Of a stretch of DNA of 14,883 nucleotides, positions 6,550-14,250 are shown piece after piece. This stretch comes from an uncultured Spartobacteria bacterium. GTDB lineage: Bacteria > Verrucomicrobiota > Verrucomicrobiia > Chthoniobacterales > UBA6821. The notes below the pieces were generated by a model. That model was not told the origin of the DNA and searched no databases. It saw only the letters and a program-made list of their open reading frames with translations. Numbering within the stretch: position 1 is the stretch's first letter; every line of letters begins with the position of its first letter. The DNA is taken from positions 1-14,883 of the forward strand of contig CAIKYN010000213.1 in assembly GCA_903831635.1 (NCBI GenBank), written 5' to 3'. A program made the translations under genes and the position numbers.

Positions 6550-7800
6550 ATGAAGCACTTTCAGGAACAACCCGGAGATCACGATACAGGCATCAGAAAT
6601 ATCCTTTCAGGACTCGCCACCAAGGTGGGGCTTTCTCTGGCGGGTTCAACGATCCGCCGCTCCTCCTCGCGCTTCTGTCTGGGAGTTGAGCATGGGGATT
6701 ACAATGGCACGGAGCTCTTCGGGGTCGGTACCGACCGATTCATCTGGATGGCCTACAAGCCTAATGATCTGGGGCGTCTCCGTCTCTTTAGTGGGAACTT
6801 CGAGCAGGATGGCCTCATCGATGTGGCGCTTGACTCGATTCCAGAGCCGGGAACGGCTCCTGATTCCTGGTCGCGTTTTCCTCTCGGGGTTGCCTGGATT
6901 CTCAAGAAAAACGGATACGATCTTCGCAAGGGAATCGATGCTGTCTGTTACGGAAATATTCCCGGGGGTGGAATGTCCCGCTCCGCATCGCTGACGCTCA
7001 ATCTGCTGATCACGATCGCGGAGGTGAATGGGATCGAGTTTCCCTCGGAGATGGGAATCGTGGATCTAGCTCAGGCCGTGGAGAACGAGTATATCGGCTC
7101 TCCATGCGGGAATCTGGATCAGATCATGATCCTCTTCGCGCGCGAAGGGATGGGGACGCACTATAACCCGGCTGACCGATCGATCCGACATGTCCCTCTC
7201 GGCACGGGCACTCCAGACTTTCGCATCATGAGTCTCGATACAGGAACGATCAGGCCGGGACTTGAGAAGTCGACCTACAGGATCCGCCACTCGGAATGCC
7301 GTGAGATGGTCTCTCTCTGTGCGGAGTCCTTTGGCATCAAGACCCTTGGGGATGTCCATTCCGAGGAACTCTTCCGCTCAATTCTTACGAAGTTCGGTGA
7401 GAGTCATCCTCATCTCTGCAAGAGGCTCGACTATATCTACCATGCCCAGCAGCGTTTTGAACGAATGCTCGAGGCTTGGCAGCAGGGGAACATAGCGGAG
7501 GTGGGAGCGATTTTCCGAGCTGATGGGCTAGGTCTTCGGGATGACTATCAGATCTCAGGCAAGGAACTCGAAACCATGTGCGATATCGTGCGGAGTATTC
7601 CTGGCGTTCTCGGTGAGCGGATGCTCGGAGGGGGGGATCGGGGAGCGAGTGGAGCCCTGGTGCTCAGCGAGAGTGAGATGGATGTCCGGACTGCGGTGGA
7701 GATTGCCTACCCACGCAGTCATCCTGAATACGCCGAAAACTACGCCGTGCACTCCTGCAGGATGGTCGATGGAATCAAACTCTTGCCTGGCTTGGATTAA
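6550..7800 (+). CDS. Galactokinase-like GHMP kinase
   Basis: This 416-residue cytoplasmic kinase of the GHMP superfamily aligns with galactokinase at its main motifs. The sugar-binding signature RFCLGVEHGDYNG (41-53) replaces the canonical GRVNLIGEHTDYN. The ATP-binding loop is IPGGGMSRSASL (137-148). EYIGSPCGNLDQ (180-191) supplies the catalytic Asp190. The C-terminal motif LGGGDRGASGALV (359-371) replaces GGGFGGC. Such enzymes phosphorylate the anomeric hydroxyl of galactose or a related sugar. The departures from consensus and the nagA gene 13 bp downstream leave open an N-acetylhexosamine or other sugar as substrate. The gene is divergent from a ROK kinase, giving two unrelated sugar kinases side by side. 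The start is preceded by a pyrimidine-rich leader without a Shine-Dalgarno sequence. The family is sure; the substrate is not. Confidence 0.83.
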   Translation: MKHFQEQPGDHDTGIRNILSGLATKVGLSLAGSTIRRSSSRFCLGVEHGDYNGTELFGVGTDRFIWMAYKPNDLGRLRLFSGNFEQDGLIDVALDSIPEPGTAPDSWSRFPLGVAWILKKNGYDLRKGIDAVCYGNIPGGGMSRSASLTLNLLITIAEVNGIEFPSEMGIVDLAQAVENEYIGSPCGNLDQIMILFAREGMGTHYNPADRSIRHVPLGTGTPDFRIMSLDTGTIRPGLEKSTYRIRHSECREMVSLCAESFGIKTLGDVHSEELFRSILTKFGESHPHLCKRLDYIYHAQQRFERMLEAWQQGNIAEVGAIFRADGLGLRDDYQISGKELETMCDIVRSIPGVLGERMLGGGDRGASGALVLSESEMDVRTAVEIAYPRSHPEYAENYAVHSCRMVDGIKLLPGLD

Positions 7801-7813
7801 GGCTTGCTGAGTC

Positions 7814-9019
7814 ATGGCGACCCTTTTCACGAACGCCCGGGTCATTCTTACTCCGGATGAGGGAATTGTTTCCGGTTCTTTGCTCGTCGAAGAAGGGGTG
7901 ATTCGCTCGATCTTCCCCTCAGGAGAAGAGGTTTCCATTTCTAGCGTGAGGCAGAGCGTCGATTGCGGTGGTGACTTTATCGCCCCTGGCCTGATCGACA
8001 TCCACTGCCACGGTGCTTTGGGGCGCGATGCCATGGAGGCGACGCCGGATGCCTTCGCGAGGATTCTGAACTATCATGGATCCAGGGGCACGACGACGAC
8101 CCTACTGACCACGGTAGCCTCCTCGATTGTGGAGATGCTAGCTGTGCTGGAGTGTGCCCAGGAATATAGGGAAGTGGAGGGGGATTCTTCATTGCGCCTT
8201 GCCGGGATTCATCTGGAGGGCCCTTATTTCTCCCCGCATCGAAGGGGAGCCCATCGGATGGAGATGCTTCGACATCCCTCGCGGGAGGAAACCTCCCGTC
8301 TTTTGAATCATGCGTCGGTGATTCGGCGCATGACCCTTGCCCCTGAGATTCCGGGAGTAGAGGATCTTGTTCGTGAACTTGTGAGCAACGGAATTGCAGT
8401 CAGTGCTGGTCATTCAAATGCCACGAATGAAGAGGCGATGGCCGGTTTCAGATCTGGAATCACTCAAGTGACGCATCTTCACAATGCGATGTCCTCTCTG
8501 CGCAAAACAGGGGCGACTCCAAGACGCGGTCTTGCAGAGGCGGCGCTGGAGACTCCGGGAGTCGTTTGTGAGTTAATTGCCGATGGAGTTCATGTTCACC
8601 CGGAACTGCTTCGCGAAGCATGGCTGACCAAGGGATGGGCGGAAATCGCTCTGGTCTCCGATGCCACTGCTGGGGCCGGGCTAGGGGAGGGTGAGAGCTT
8701 CGAGTTGGGGGGCCTTCGTTGTCATGTTGAGAAAGGGGCGGCTTGGACGGGGGAGAGTGGTGCTCGCTGTCTAGCTGGGAGTACCTCGACCCTCTTCGAT
8801 GGAGTCAGAACTATGGTTGCAGAGGTCGGAGTGCCTCTGGAAGAGGCGGTGGCCATGGCGACTCTGGTTCCCGCAAAATCCCTCGGTCTGGGTCACGTGC
8901 TCGGATCACTTGCTTCGGGCAAAACGGCCAACCTGATACGCTTCAACGATCACTGGCAGCTTAAGGGGATCTGGATTGGGGGAACGGAGCGGCAATCGCC
9001 CCCTGCGGCCTCTTCCTGA
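7814..9019 (+). CDS. nagA: N-acetylglucosamine-6-phosphate deacetylase
   Basis: This 401-residue enzyme of the amidohydrolase superfamily removes acetate from GlcNAc-6-phosphate to give glucosamine-6-phosphate. That product feeds glycolysis or cell-wall precursor synthesis. Visible landmarks are the DIHCHG metal motif (His64, His66), HLEGPYFS with metal-ligand Glu135, AGHSNAT (His200), THLHNAM (His221), DGVHVHP (His260) and VSDATAGAG with catalytic Asp283. A late AGST segment (321-324) matches the family. Keeping the HxH pair (E. coli NagA lacks it) suggests a two-metal site like that of the Bacillus enzyme. The gene starts 13 bp after the galactokinase-like gene and probably shares its transcript. 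No nagB deaminase gene is present in the window. Length is normal (about 380-400). Confidence 0.93.
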   Translation: MATLFTNARVILTPDEGIVSGSLLVEEGVIRSIFPSGEEVSISSVRQSVDCGGDFIAPGLIDIHCHGALGRDAMEATPDAFARILNYHGSRGTTTTLLTTVASSIVEMLAVLECAQEYREVEGDSSLRLAGIHLEGPYFSPHRRGAHRMEMLRHPSREETSRLLNHASVIRRMTLAPEIPGVEDLVRELVSNGIAVSAGHSNATNEEAMAGFRSGITQVTHLHNAMSSLRKTGATPRRGLAEAALETPGVVCELIADGVHVHPELLREAWLTKGWAEIALVSDATAGAGLGEGESFELGGLRCHVEKGAAWTGESGARCLAGSTSTLFDGVRTMVAEVGVPLEEAVAMATLVPAKSLGLGHVLGSLASGKTANLIRFNDHWQLKGIWIGGTERQSPPAASS

Positions 9020-9042
9020 TTGCTTGCCCGAGAAGGGGTTTC

Positions 9043-9136
9043 ATGGAAAAGATGACGGATCGCACGCCATCGCTACAGCTGGGAAGAGAAGAGTGAACGT
9101 CGCCGGAAACCATGGTTTCTGCGGCTCTGGTTTCTC
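9043..9136 (+). other. Probable out-of-frame N-terminus of the following penicillin-binding protein
   Basis: The ATG at 9043 is preceded by GAGAAGGGG at a workable distance, a better ribosome site than those of most neighbours. Its frame encodes 17 residues (MEKMTDRTPSLQLGREE) and stops at TGA 9094-9096. The +1 frame is open from 9056. From 9089 it encodes KSERRRKPWFLRLWF and runs straight into the membrane helix of the PBP, which is what a bitopic PBP normally has before its helix. No ATG, GTG or TTG exists in that frame between the stop at 9053 and the GTG at 9137. Most simply, the two pieces are one N-terminus split by a single-base change, real or from sequencing. Confidence 0.5.
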
Positions 9137-11587
9137 GTGCCCGTTGCTCTCCTGATCCTTGCCGCTTTGGGGGCTTTGATTGTCTATGGTTGGCTGGTTT
9201 CCGAGTTCAAAGCCAAGGCCGAAGCCTTTGATCTGGCGAAGATCCCAAAGATGGAGTCGGCGAGCGTCATTATGGATCGTAATGGACAGCAGATGGGCAA
9301 GATCTTCATCCAGAATCGTCTTCCGATTCCTTATGACCAGATCCCGAAGGAGATGGTGAATGCTGTTGTTGCCGAGGAGGATAATAGGTTCTTCGAACAT
9401 CATGGTGTCGATTACTTCGGAGTTCTTCGCGCGGCGGTGAGTAACTGGCACCAGGGAAAGGTGAAGCAGGGAGCCAGCACGGTGACCCAGCAGTTGGCGC
9501 GAAACTCATTCGATCTCCATGAGAAGAGCTACCGCCGCAAGCTTCTGGAAATGTTCCTGGCACAGCGCATCGAGGATCATCTCACCAAGGAGAAGATCAT
9601 GGAGTATTACCTCAATCGAGTCTACTTCGGGAGCGGGTTCTACGGGGTGGAGGCTGCGGCCAGAGGCTACTTCTGGAAGGCTGCCAAGGATCTCAGTGTC
9701 GGAGAGTGCGCCATGCTCGCTGGTTTGCTGAAAAGCCCTAACTATTACTCCCCATGGAATAATCCGACCGGGGCGAAGAAGGTCCGCGATTTCGTCCTCG
9801 GTCGCATGCGGGAGATGCATCTGATCACGCGCGAGGAATATGATGGAGCGATCGAATTGAATCTCTCGGTTCGCAAGAGGACCAATCCCAACAGGATCTC
9901 CTATGCAATCGATCTGGTGCGCCAGCAGGCGATTGCGGCTCTGGGATATGATACGGCCATGAATGAGGGAGTCCAGATCCAGACGACCTTTGATGCAAAG
10001 CTCCAGATGACTGCGGAGCGTGCGGTGAAAAGCCACCTTGCCGAGGTAGAGAGCCAGCCGGGGTTCGGTCATATCACCTATCAGCAATATCATCAGATCA
10101 ACGAGAAGATGGAAGAGGCCGCGCAGCGTGGGGAACCTGTCACAATGCCATCACCCGGATATCTCCAAGGTGCAGTCCTTGCGGTGGAGAATGCCACCGG
10201 AGGCATTCTGGCGGTTGCTGGTGGACGTGACTTTCTGCATAGCGAATACAATCGCGCCGTTCAGGGACGCCGTCCGCCCGGTACGCTCTTTACTCCATTG
10301 GTGGCCGCAGCCGCCTATGCTAACGGTGTTTTCCCTGGAGAACCGGTTGACGATGACTGTATCGACAATCACTTCGTCATGATCGGAGGGGACAACGGCA
10401 TCTTGGGAGAATGGGGGGTTGAGCGCCCTGACAATGAGTATGAGGGGCCGATGCCCTCGCATGAAGCGGTTGCGAGGGGGAAGAATGCTGCCGTCATTCG
10501 CCTGGGGTATAAGACCGGACTCGATAAGCTGGGTGAATTCTGTAAATCCGCCGGCATTCGATCCCCGCTCCGCGATGTCGCCAATGCGTATCTCGGCTCA
10601 AGCGAGATGTCCCTTGATGAGCTGACTCTTGCCTACACGGCTTTCCCCGGTGGAGGAACTCGGCCGGCCAAACTCTTCACGATCACCCGGATCACCGATC
10701 AGGAGGGTAATCTGCTTTACGAGAATCCCGTGACTCGTGTCGAGGTACTCCCTGCGGAGGCCTCCTTTCAGGTCCATACTATCCTGCAGGATGCACTTTT
10801 CAAAGCGTGTGCCCAAGAGGCTGTTGCTTCGGGAGTCGCAACGAACGCCCCTCTGGCTGGAAAATCCGGGACGGCATACAACTTTACCGATACTTGGTTC
10901 GTGGGTTACTCAAGCGCCGTGACCTGCGGAGTCTGGGTGGGATTCGACAAGCCGCAGAAGATCTATCGTGGAGCTTTCGGGAAGGATCTTGCTCTTCCTA
11001 TCTGGGCTCAAGTGATGAATGCATCGCTCGCGGCATTCCCCGCCCGTGAACTTGAGCTTCCCTCCGGACTTAAGAAGGTCGAGATCTGCAGAAGTTCCGG
11101 ACTACTCCCCGCGGAAGGATGTCGCAAACTGACCGGCATGATGGCCACCGAGTATGCCACGGAGGCAGAGATGCCCACCGGGGTCTGCGATATTCATGGG
11201 GGAGGGGTGCGGAGTTATAATCGTGATGTCGATCAGGCCGAGTGGCCCAGGGCAGCTGCGGCGGTGGATCTGAGTAGGGTGCGCCCCATTCCTGTCAATG
11301 CTCCCACATTGCTAGCCCAGAACGATCTCTACCGCTCCGTGAATCCCACATTGAGCGTGGGAGCTGCCGATGATACGAGCATTAAGGTGGCCCGAGCCAC
11401 AACACCTGATGGTAAGGACCCAGGTGCGGATGGAAAGGGAAGTGGGGCGGCTGGTGCCACGAATGTCGCAGCGGCTCTGGCGGTGGATGAAAAAGAGGTC
11501 AGGAAGGCAGAGCCCGTCACTCCTATGGATCTACCAAGTGCCGCGCCGGCCTTGACGATTCCGACGCCAAAACCGGCTGAGTTTTAA
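9137..11587 (+). CDS. Class A penicillin-binding protein (GT51 plus altered transpeptidase domain)
   Basis: From the GTG at 9137 this is 816 residues. A membrane helix (about 2-20) anchors it in the inner membrane. The GT51 peptidoglycan glycosyltransferase domain (about 45-215) is well kept: AEEDNRFFEHHGVD (79-92, catalytic Glu81), GASTVTQQLARN (112-123), RRKLLEMFLAQRIED (133-147) and KEKIMEYYLNRVYFG (151-165). It should polymerise lipid II in the periplasm. The penicillin-binding domain (about 340-630) is unusual. The SxxK position reads PGTLFTP (381-387) instead of PGSTFKP, and the SxN position reads GKN (448-450). KSGTA (576-580) is kept. A Cys-containing C-terminal segment (646-690) resembles other PBP1A proteins. 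The tail from about 700 is Ala/Pro/Thr-rich and likely disordered. The start is doubtful because the basic cytoplasmic segment lies upstream without an in-frame start codon. It may follow nagA in one transcript. Confidence 0.88.
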   Translation: MPVALLILAALGALIVYGWLVSEFKAKAEAFDLAKIPKMESASVIMDRNGQQMGKIFIQNRLPIPYDQIPKEMVNAVVAEEDNRFFEHHGVDYFGVLRAAVSNWHQGKVKQGASTVTQQLARNSFDLHEKSYRRKLLEMFLAQRIEDHLTKEKIMEYYLNRVYFGSGFYGVEAAARGYFWKAAKDLSVGECAMLAGLLKSPNYYSPWNNPTGAKKVRDFVLGRMREMHLITREEYDGAIELNLSVRKRTNPNRISYAIDLVRQQAIAALGYDTAMNEGVQIQTTFDAKLQMTAERAVKSHLAEVESQPGFGHITYQQYHQINEKMEEAAQRGEPVTMPSPGYLQGAVLAVENATGGILAVAGGRDFLHSEYNRAVQGRRPPGTLFTPLVAAAAYANGVFPGEPVDDDCIDNHFVMIGGDNGILGEWGVERPDNEYEGPMPSHEAVARGKNAAVIRLGYKTGLDKLGEFCKSAGIRSPLRDVANAYLGSSEMSLDELTLAYTAFPGGGTRPAKLFTITRITDQEGNLLYENPVTRVEVLPAEASFQVHTILQDALFKACAQEAVASGVATNAPLAGKSGTAYNFTDTWFVGYSSAVTCGVWVGFDKPQKIYRGAFGKDLALPIWAQVMNASLAAFPARELELPSGLKKVEICRSSGLLPAEGCRKLTGMMATEYATEAEMPTGVCDIHGGGVRSYNRDVDQAEWPRAAAAVDLSRVRPIPVNAPTLLAQNDLYRSVNPTLSVGAADDTSIKVARATTPDGKDPGADGKGSGAAGATNVAAALAVDEKEVRKAEPVTPMDLPSAAPALTIPTPKPAEF

Positions 11588-11599
11588 GAGAAAACTCTT
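11579..11599. terminator. Hairpin shared by two convergent genes
   Basis: GAGTTTT (11579-11585) and AAAACTC (11591-11597) form a perfect 7-bp stem around AAGAG. It overlaps the PBP stop codon and ends just before the opcA stop, in an 11-bp gap between convergent genes. An alternative stem is AAGAG/CTCTT (11586-11599). It is A/T-rich rather than a classical GC-rich terminator, but the T-run built into one arm on either strand would fit a compact bidirectional terminator. Confidence 0.35.
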
Positions 11600-12639
11600 C
11601 AGGTCCAGAGGCCTTCGACGGCCTTCACTGCCTTTGTGTAGAGGGGATGACGTCCACCTCGAGAGAGCTCGGCCAAGAGAATTTCCCGGGTCTCCTCGCG
11701 AGGTGCGCGGACCATCCTGCTCGTGGTAGCAATTTCCGATCCCGTTGCCGTGGTGACATAGAGATCCGATCCCGATTCACGAAGAAGATGAAACTCCGCT
11801 TTCTCGGATGCAAGTCTCATGCGGGAGATGCTGGCCCCCTCGGCCTCTGTAAGGTTCACATGGATCGTATTACCCTGTGCATCCCGGAACTCCGGATTGG
11901 TTGATGGATTCGAGAGGCTCCATCCAAGTCGATCTGCCAACCAGCCTACGAGGAGCAGAGCCGTAGTGCGTGATCCGTGAGCATAATCGAGCTCGAGTGT
12001 TCTCAAAAGTTGAAGCTCGGCCAATGTGCCGGGGATATCGAAGATAGCAGCCAGCGCTTGGCGCACGGGTAATGATCGAGCCCAGTTCAGATCGCAGAGC
12101 ACGGTACGTGCCTCAGCAAGTCCGGCGATCTGACGGATCAAATCGAACTGCTCCTTGGGATTTTTCCAATGCCTGCTATCAAAAAGCAATCTGTCAACCC
12201 AGCGCCAGAGTTTGCCATCGATCGGAGGACGGAAATCGGCCTGCCACCAGAGGCAGAGAGGGAGGTCAGAGTCGAGATGCGAGAAAACGACACTTTGAAG
12301 CGATCGTGCCGCCATGCCGGCTAACTCAAAGGAGATCTGCTCGCTGCAGACGGAGCCGCCCTTGGACCCTCGTAGGTAGCAGTGCATGGTGATCCATGCG
12401 TCGGCACTGGATCCCTCGGCCTTTGGGTCGGCCTGGACAAGGATCGCACGCATCGCATGTTCTCCCGCGATGCCGCGGATGATCTCCGTGTTCCTCTCGA
12501 GGGAGCCGGGCTTCTCGTTGTAAATAGCCAGATTGATGAGCGAGGCACGGGTCTTCGTATCGCCGCTCTCCTCCCAGAGCTTGCCCAGTTCTTTTTCGAT
12601 GCCGCCGATCGGCACCGGGATGCCGGGGATGAAGCTCAC
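11599..12639 (-). CDS. opcA: Glucose-6-phosphate dehydrogenase assembly protein OpcA
   Basis: This 346-residue protein follows zwf and overlaps it by 4 bp (GTGA). OpcA proteins promote assembly and activity of glucose-6-phosphate dehydrogenase and are best known from cyanobacteria and actinobacteria. Visible family features are TRASLINLAIY (30-40), the GIAGEHAMRAILVQADP segment (56-72), the SEQISFEL core (99-106), DLPLCLWWQAD (125-135) and a LFDSRHW motif (152-158). I chose the GTG at 12639 because a strong GGAGGAG sits 3 bases upstream and because of the coupling overlap. It has four cysteines (87, 98, 129, 182). Whether any is redox-regulated, as proposed for cyanobacterial OpcA, cannot be told from sequence. 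The C-terminal part (about 220-346) would be the more variable domain. It converges with the PBP gene. Confidence 0.88.
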   Translation of the reverse strand: MSFIPGIPVPIGGIEKELGKLWEESGDTKTRASLINLAIYNEKPGSLERNTEIIRGIAGEHAMRAILVQADPKAEGSSADAWITMHCYLRGSKGGSVCSEQISFELAGMAARSLQSVVFSHLDSDLPLCLWWQADFRPPIDGKLWRWVDRLLFDSRHWKNPKEQFDLIRQIAGLAEARTVLCDLNWARSLPVRQALAAIFDIPGTLAELQLLRTLELDYAHGSRTTALLLVGWLADRLGWSLSNPSTNPEFRDAQGNTIHVNLTEAEGASISRMRLASEKAEFHLLRESGSDLYVTTATGSEIATTSRMVRAPREETREILLAELSRGGRHPLYTKAVKAVEGLWT

Positions 12640-14165
12640 ATTCTCCTCCAGGTGACGCCGTGACGAGCGGCCAGGTCGGCTGCCTCGGCCGGTCCCCAGG
12701 AGCCGGCTGTGTGGAAGGCAAGATCATCGGAGCGGGTCTTCCACGCTTCCTCGATCCCATCGACGAAGGCCCACGCCTCCTCCACCTCGTCGCGTCGTGC
12801 AAAGAGAGTGGCGTCACCGGACATTGCGTCGAGCAGGAGGCGTTCGTAGGCCTCGGGAGTCGCTTTGCCGAAGGAGGTGCCGTAATGGAAATCCATCTTA
12901 ACCGGTTCGATCCGGAGGCTGGAACCGGGCATCTTGGCGCTCATGCGGAGAGAGACTCCTTCGTCGGGTTGGATGCGGATCACAAGGACATTCTCGTCAA
13001 GTCCCTCACCGGTCTGGTTGAAGAGGACGCGGGGAACGCTCTTGAAAGTGATGGCGATCTCGGTGCCTCCCTTGGGCATCCGCTTGGCCGTCCTGATGAA
13101 AAAAGGGACACCGGCCCAGCGCCAGTTATCAATGTTCACCTGAAGTGCCACATAGGTTTCGGTGGTCGAATCCTTGGGAACACCCTCGGCTTCGCGATAG
13201 CCCGGGACGGGTTGGCCGTTGATGAGGCCGGCGGTATATTGGGCGCGGACGACATGCTTGAAGACATCATCACCACGGAGAGGGCGTAAGGAACGGAGTA
13301 CCTTCACCTTCTCGTCGCGGATCGCGTCGGCGCTCAGGCTGGTGGGGGGCTCCATGGCCGTGAGAGTGAGGAGCTGAAGCAGGTGATTCTGGATCATGTC
13401 ACGCATGGCTCCCGAGGTATCGTAGTAGCCTGCGCGCCCCTCGACACCGAGAGGTTCGACAGCCGTGATCTGCACGTGGCTGATGTGATTGGAATCCCAG
13501 AGTGATTCGAAGATCGAATTGGCAAAGCGCATCACCATGATGTTCTGCGCGGTCTCCTTGCCTAGGTAATGATCGATACGATAGGTGTCGCATTCAGGGA
13601 AGACCTCACTGACAAGTGTGTTAAGAAGCTGTGCGCTCTTGAGGTCCTTGCCAAAAGGTTTCTCGACGATCACGCGAGCCCAGCTTCCCGGAGTAGCGGT
13701 GCTCAGTCCGCTCTCCCTCAGGTGGCTCAGGATCACGGGGAACTGGTCGGGTGCGACGGCCAGGTAATAGAGGCGGTTGCCCCCGGTTCCGCTCTTTATA
13801 TCAGCCTCTTTCATCTGCTTCGAGAGCGAGGTGTAACCCTCGGCCTCATCGAAGGGGCTCTGATGGTAGATAATTGAAGAGGCGAACTGTGCCCAGAGTT
13901 CCTCGTTCAGCGGAGTCCGGGAGAACTTGCGTGTCGACTCCTCGAGCTCCTTACGGAACTGTTCGGAGGTCTTTTCGCGTCGGGCAAAACCGATAATCGT
14001 GAGAGCCGGAGGAAGAGCTCCCTCGGCAGCCAGATTGTAGAGTGCCGGGATCAGTTTGCGGTGTGTGAGGTCACCGGTCGCCCCGAAAATCACGAGCGTG
14101 CAAGGCTCGGGTGAGAGGCGGTTGGCGATCCCTTCACGAAGAGGATTCACAAGTGGTGTGGGCAT
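12636..14165 (-). CDS. zwf: Glucose-6-phosphate 1-dehydrogenase
   Basis: This 509-residue cytoplasmic enzyme oxidises glucose-6-phosphate to 6-phosphogluconolactone with NADP+ (or NAD+) and opens the oxidative pentose phosphate pathway. The dinucleotide fold motif is VIFGATGDLTHRKLIPALYN (25-44). EKPFG (168-172) and the active-site signature YRIDHYLGKE (195-204), with the catalytic His199 and substrate Lys203, are intact. So are GYYDTSGAMRDMIQNHLLQ (246-264) and the C-terminal RIEPVKMDFHYG region. Length is normal for bacterial G6PD. The start has a C/T-rich leader (CCACCACTTTCTCC) and no Shine-Dalgarno sequence. It is co-transcribed with opcA, and glyA lies upstream on the same strand beyond a 125-bp repeat-bearing gap that looks able to stop transcription. 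Confidence 0.96.
   Translation of the reverse strand: MPTPLVNPLREGIANRLSPEPCTLVIFGATGDLTHRKLIPALYNLAAEGALPPALTIIGFARREKTSEQFRKELEESTRKFSRTPLNEELWAQFASSIIYHQSPFDEAEGYTSLSKQMKEADIKSGTGGNRLYYLAVAPDQFPVILSHLRESGLSTATPGSWARVIVEKPFGKDLKSAQLLNTLVSEVFPECDTYRIDHYLGKETAQNIMVMRFANSIFESLWDSNHISHVQITAVEPLGVEGRAGYYDTSGAMRDMIQNHLLQLLTLTAMEPPTSLSADAIRDEKVKVLRSLRPLRGDDVFKHVVRAQYTAGLINGQPVPGYREAEGVPKDSTTETYVALQVNIDNWRWAGVPFFIRTAKRMPKGGTEIAITFKSVPRVLFNQTGEGLDENVLVIRIQPDEGVSLRMSAKMPGSSLRIEPVKMDFHYGTSFGKATPEAYERLLLDAMSGDATLFARRDEVEEAWAFVDGIEEAWKTRSDDLAFHTAGSWGPAEAADLAARHGVTWRRM
12643..12649 (-). promoter_or_regulatory. Strong Shine-Dalgarno of opcA inside the 3' end of zwf
   Basis: On the minus strand GGAGGAG lies three bases before the GTG of opcA and within the last codons of zwf. 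It decides the opcA start and stands out because most neighbouring genes have no Shine-Dalgarno sequence. Confidence 0.75.
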
Positions 14166-14181
14166 GGAGAAAGTGGTGGAA

Positions 14182-14215
14182 AGTTAAAAAAGGTTAAAAG
14201 GTTAAAAGGTTAAAA
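14182..14215. repeat. Tandem octamer GGTTAAAA upstream of zwf
   Basis: Three perfect copies of GGTTAAAA (14192-14199, 14200-14207, 14208-14215) are preceded by a degenerate AGTTAAAAA (14182-14190). The array ends 17 bp before the zwf start codon, so as TTTTAACC on the sense strand it lies in the zwf leader or promoter. Confidence 0.8.
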
Positions 14216-14250
14216 AGCCAACAGTTGGGGTCGATGGATATGCTGACCCC
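14208..14250 (-). terminator. Candidate terminator downstream of glyA
   Basis: Read on the minus strand after glyA, GGGGTC (14250-14245) pairs with GACCCC (14232-14227) around a 12-base loop. A tiny CCAAC/GTTGG palindrome (14228-14218) overlaps its downstream foot, and TTTTT follows at 14216-14212. The T-run is about 10 bases beyond the main stem, so it is an imperfect rho-independent terminator or two competing hairpins. Confidence 0.4.

Noticed and set aside
9112..9114. ATG as the PBP start
   Set aside because: It is in the wrong frame and encodes an unrelated peptide that stops within about 40 codons.
12326..12817. Minus-strand 163-codon frame across the zwf/opcA junction
   Set aside because: It is a shadow frame of two well-supported genes and its Arg/Pro/Ser-rich product is typical of out-of-frame reading in GC-rich DNA.
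14192..14215. CRISPR array
   Set aside because: The repeats are contiguous octamers without spacers; they are a simple tandem repeat.
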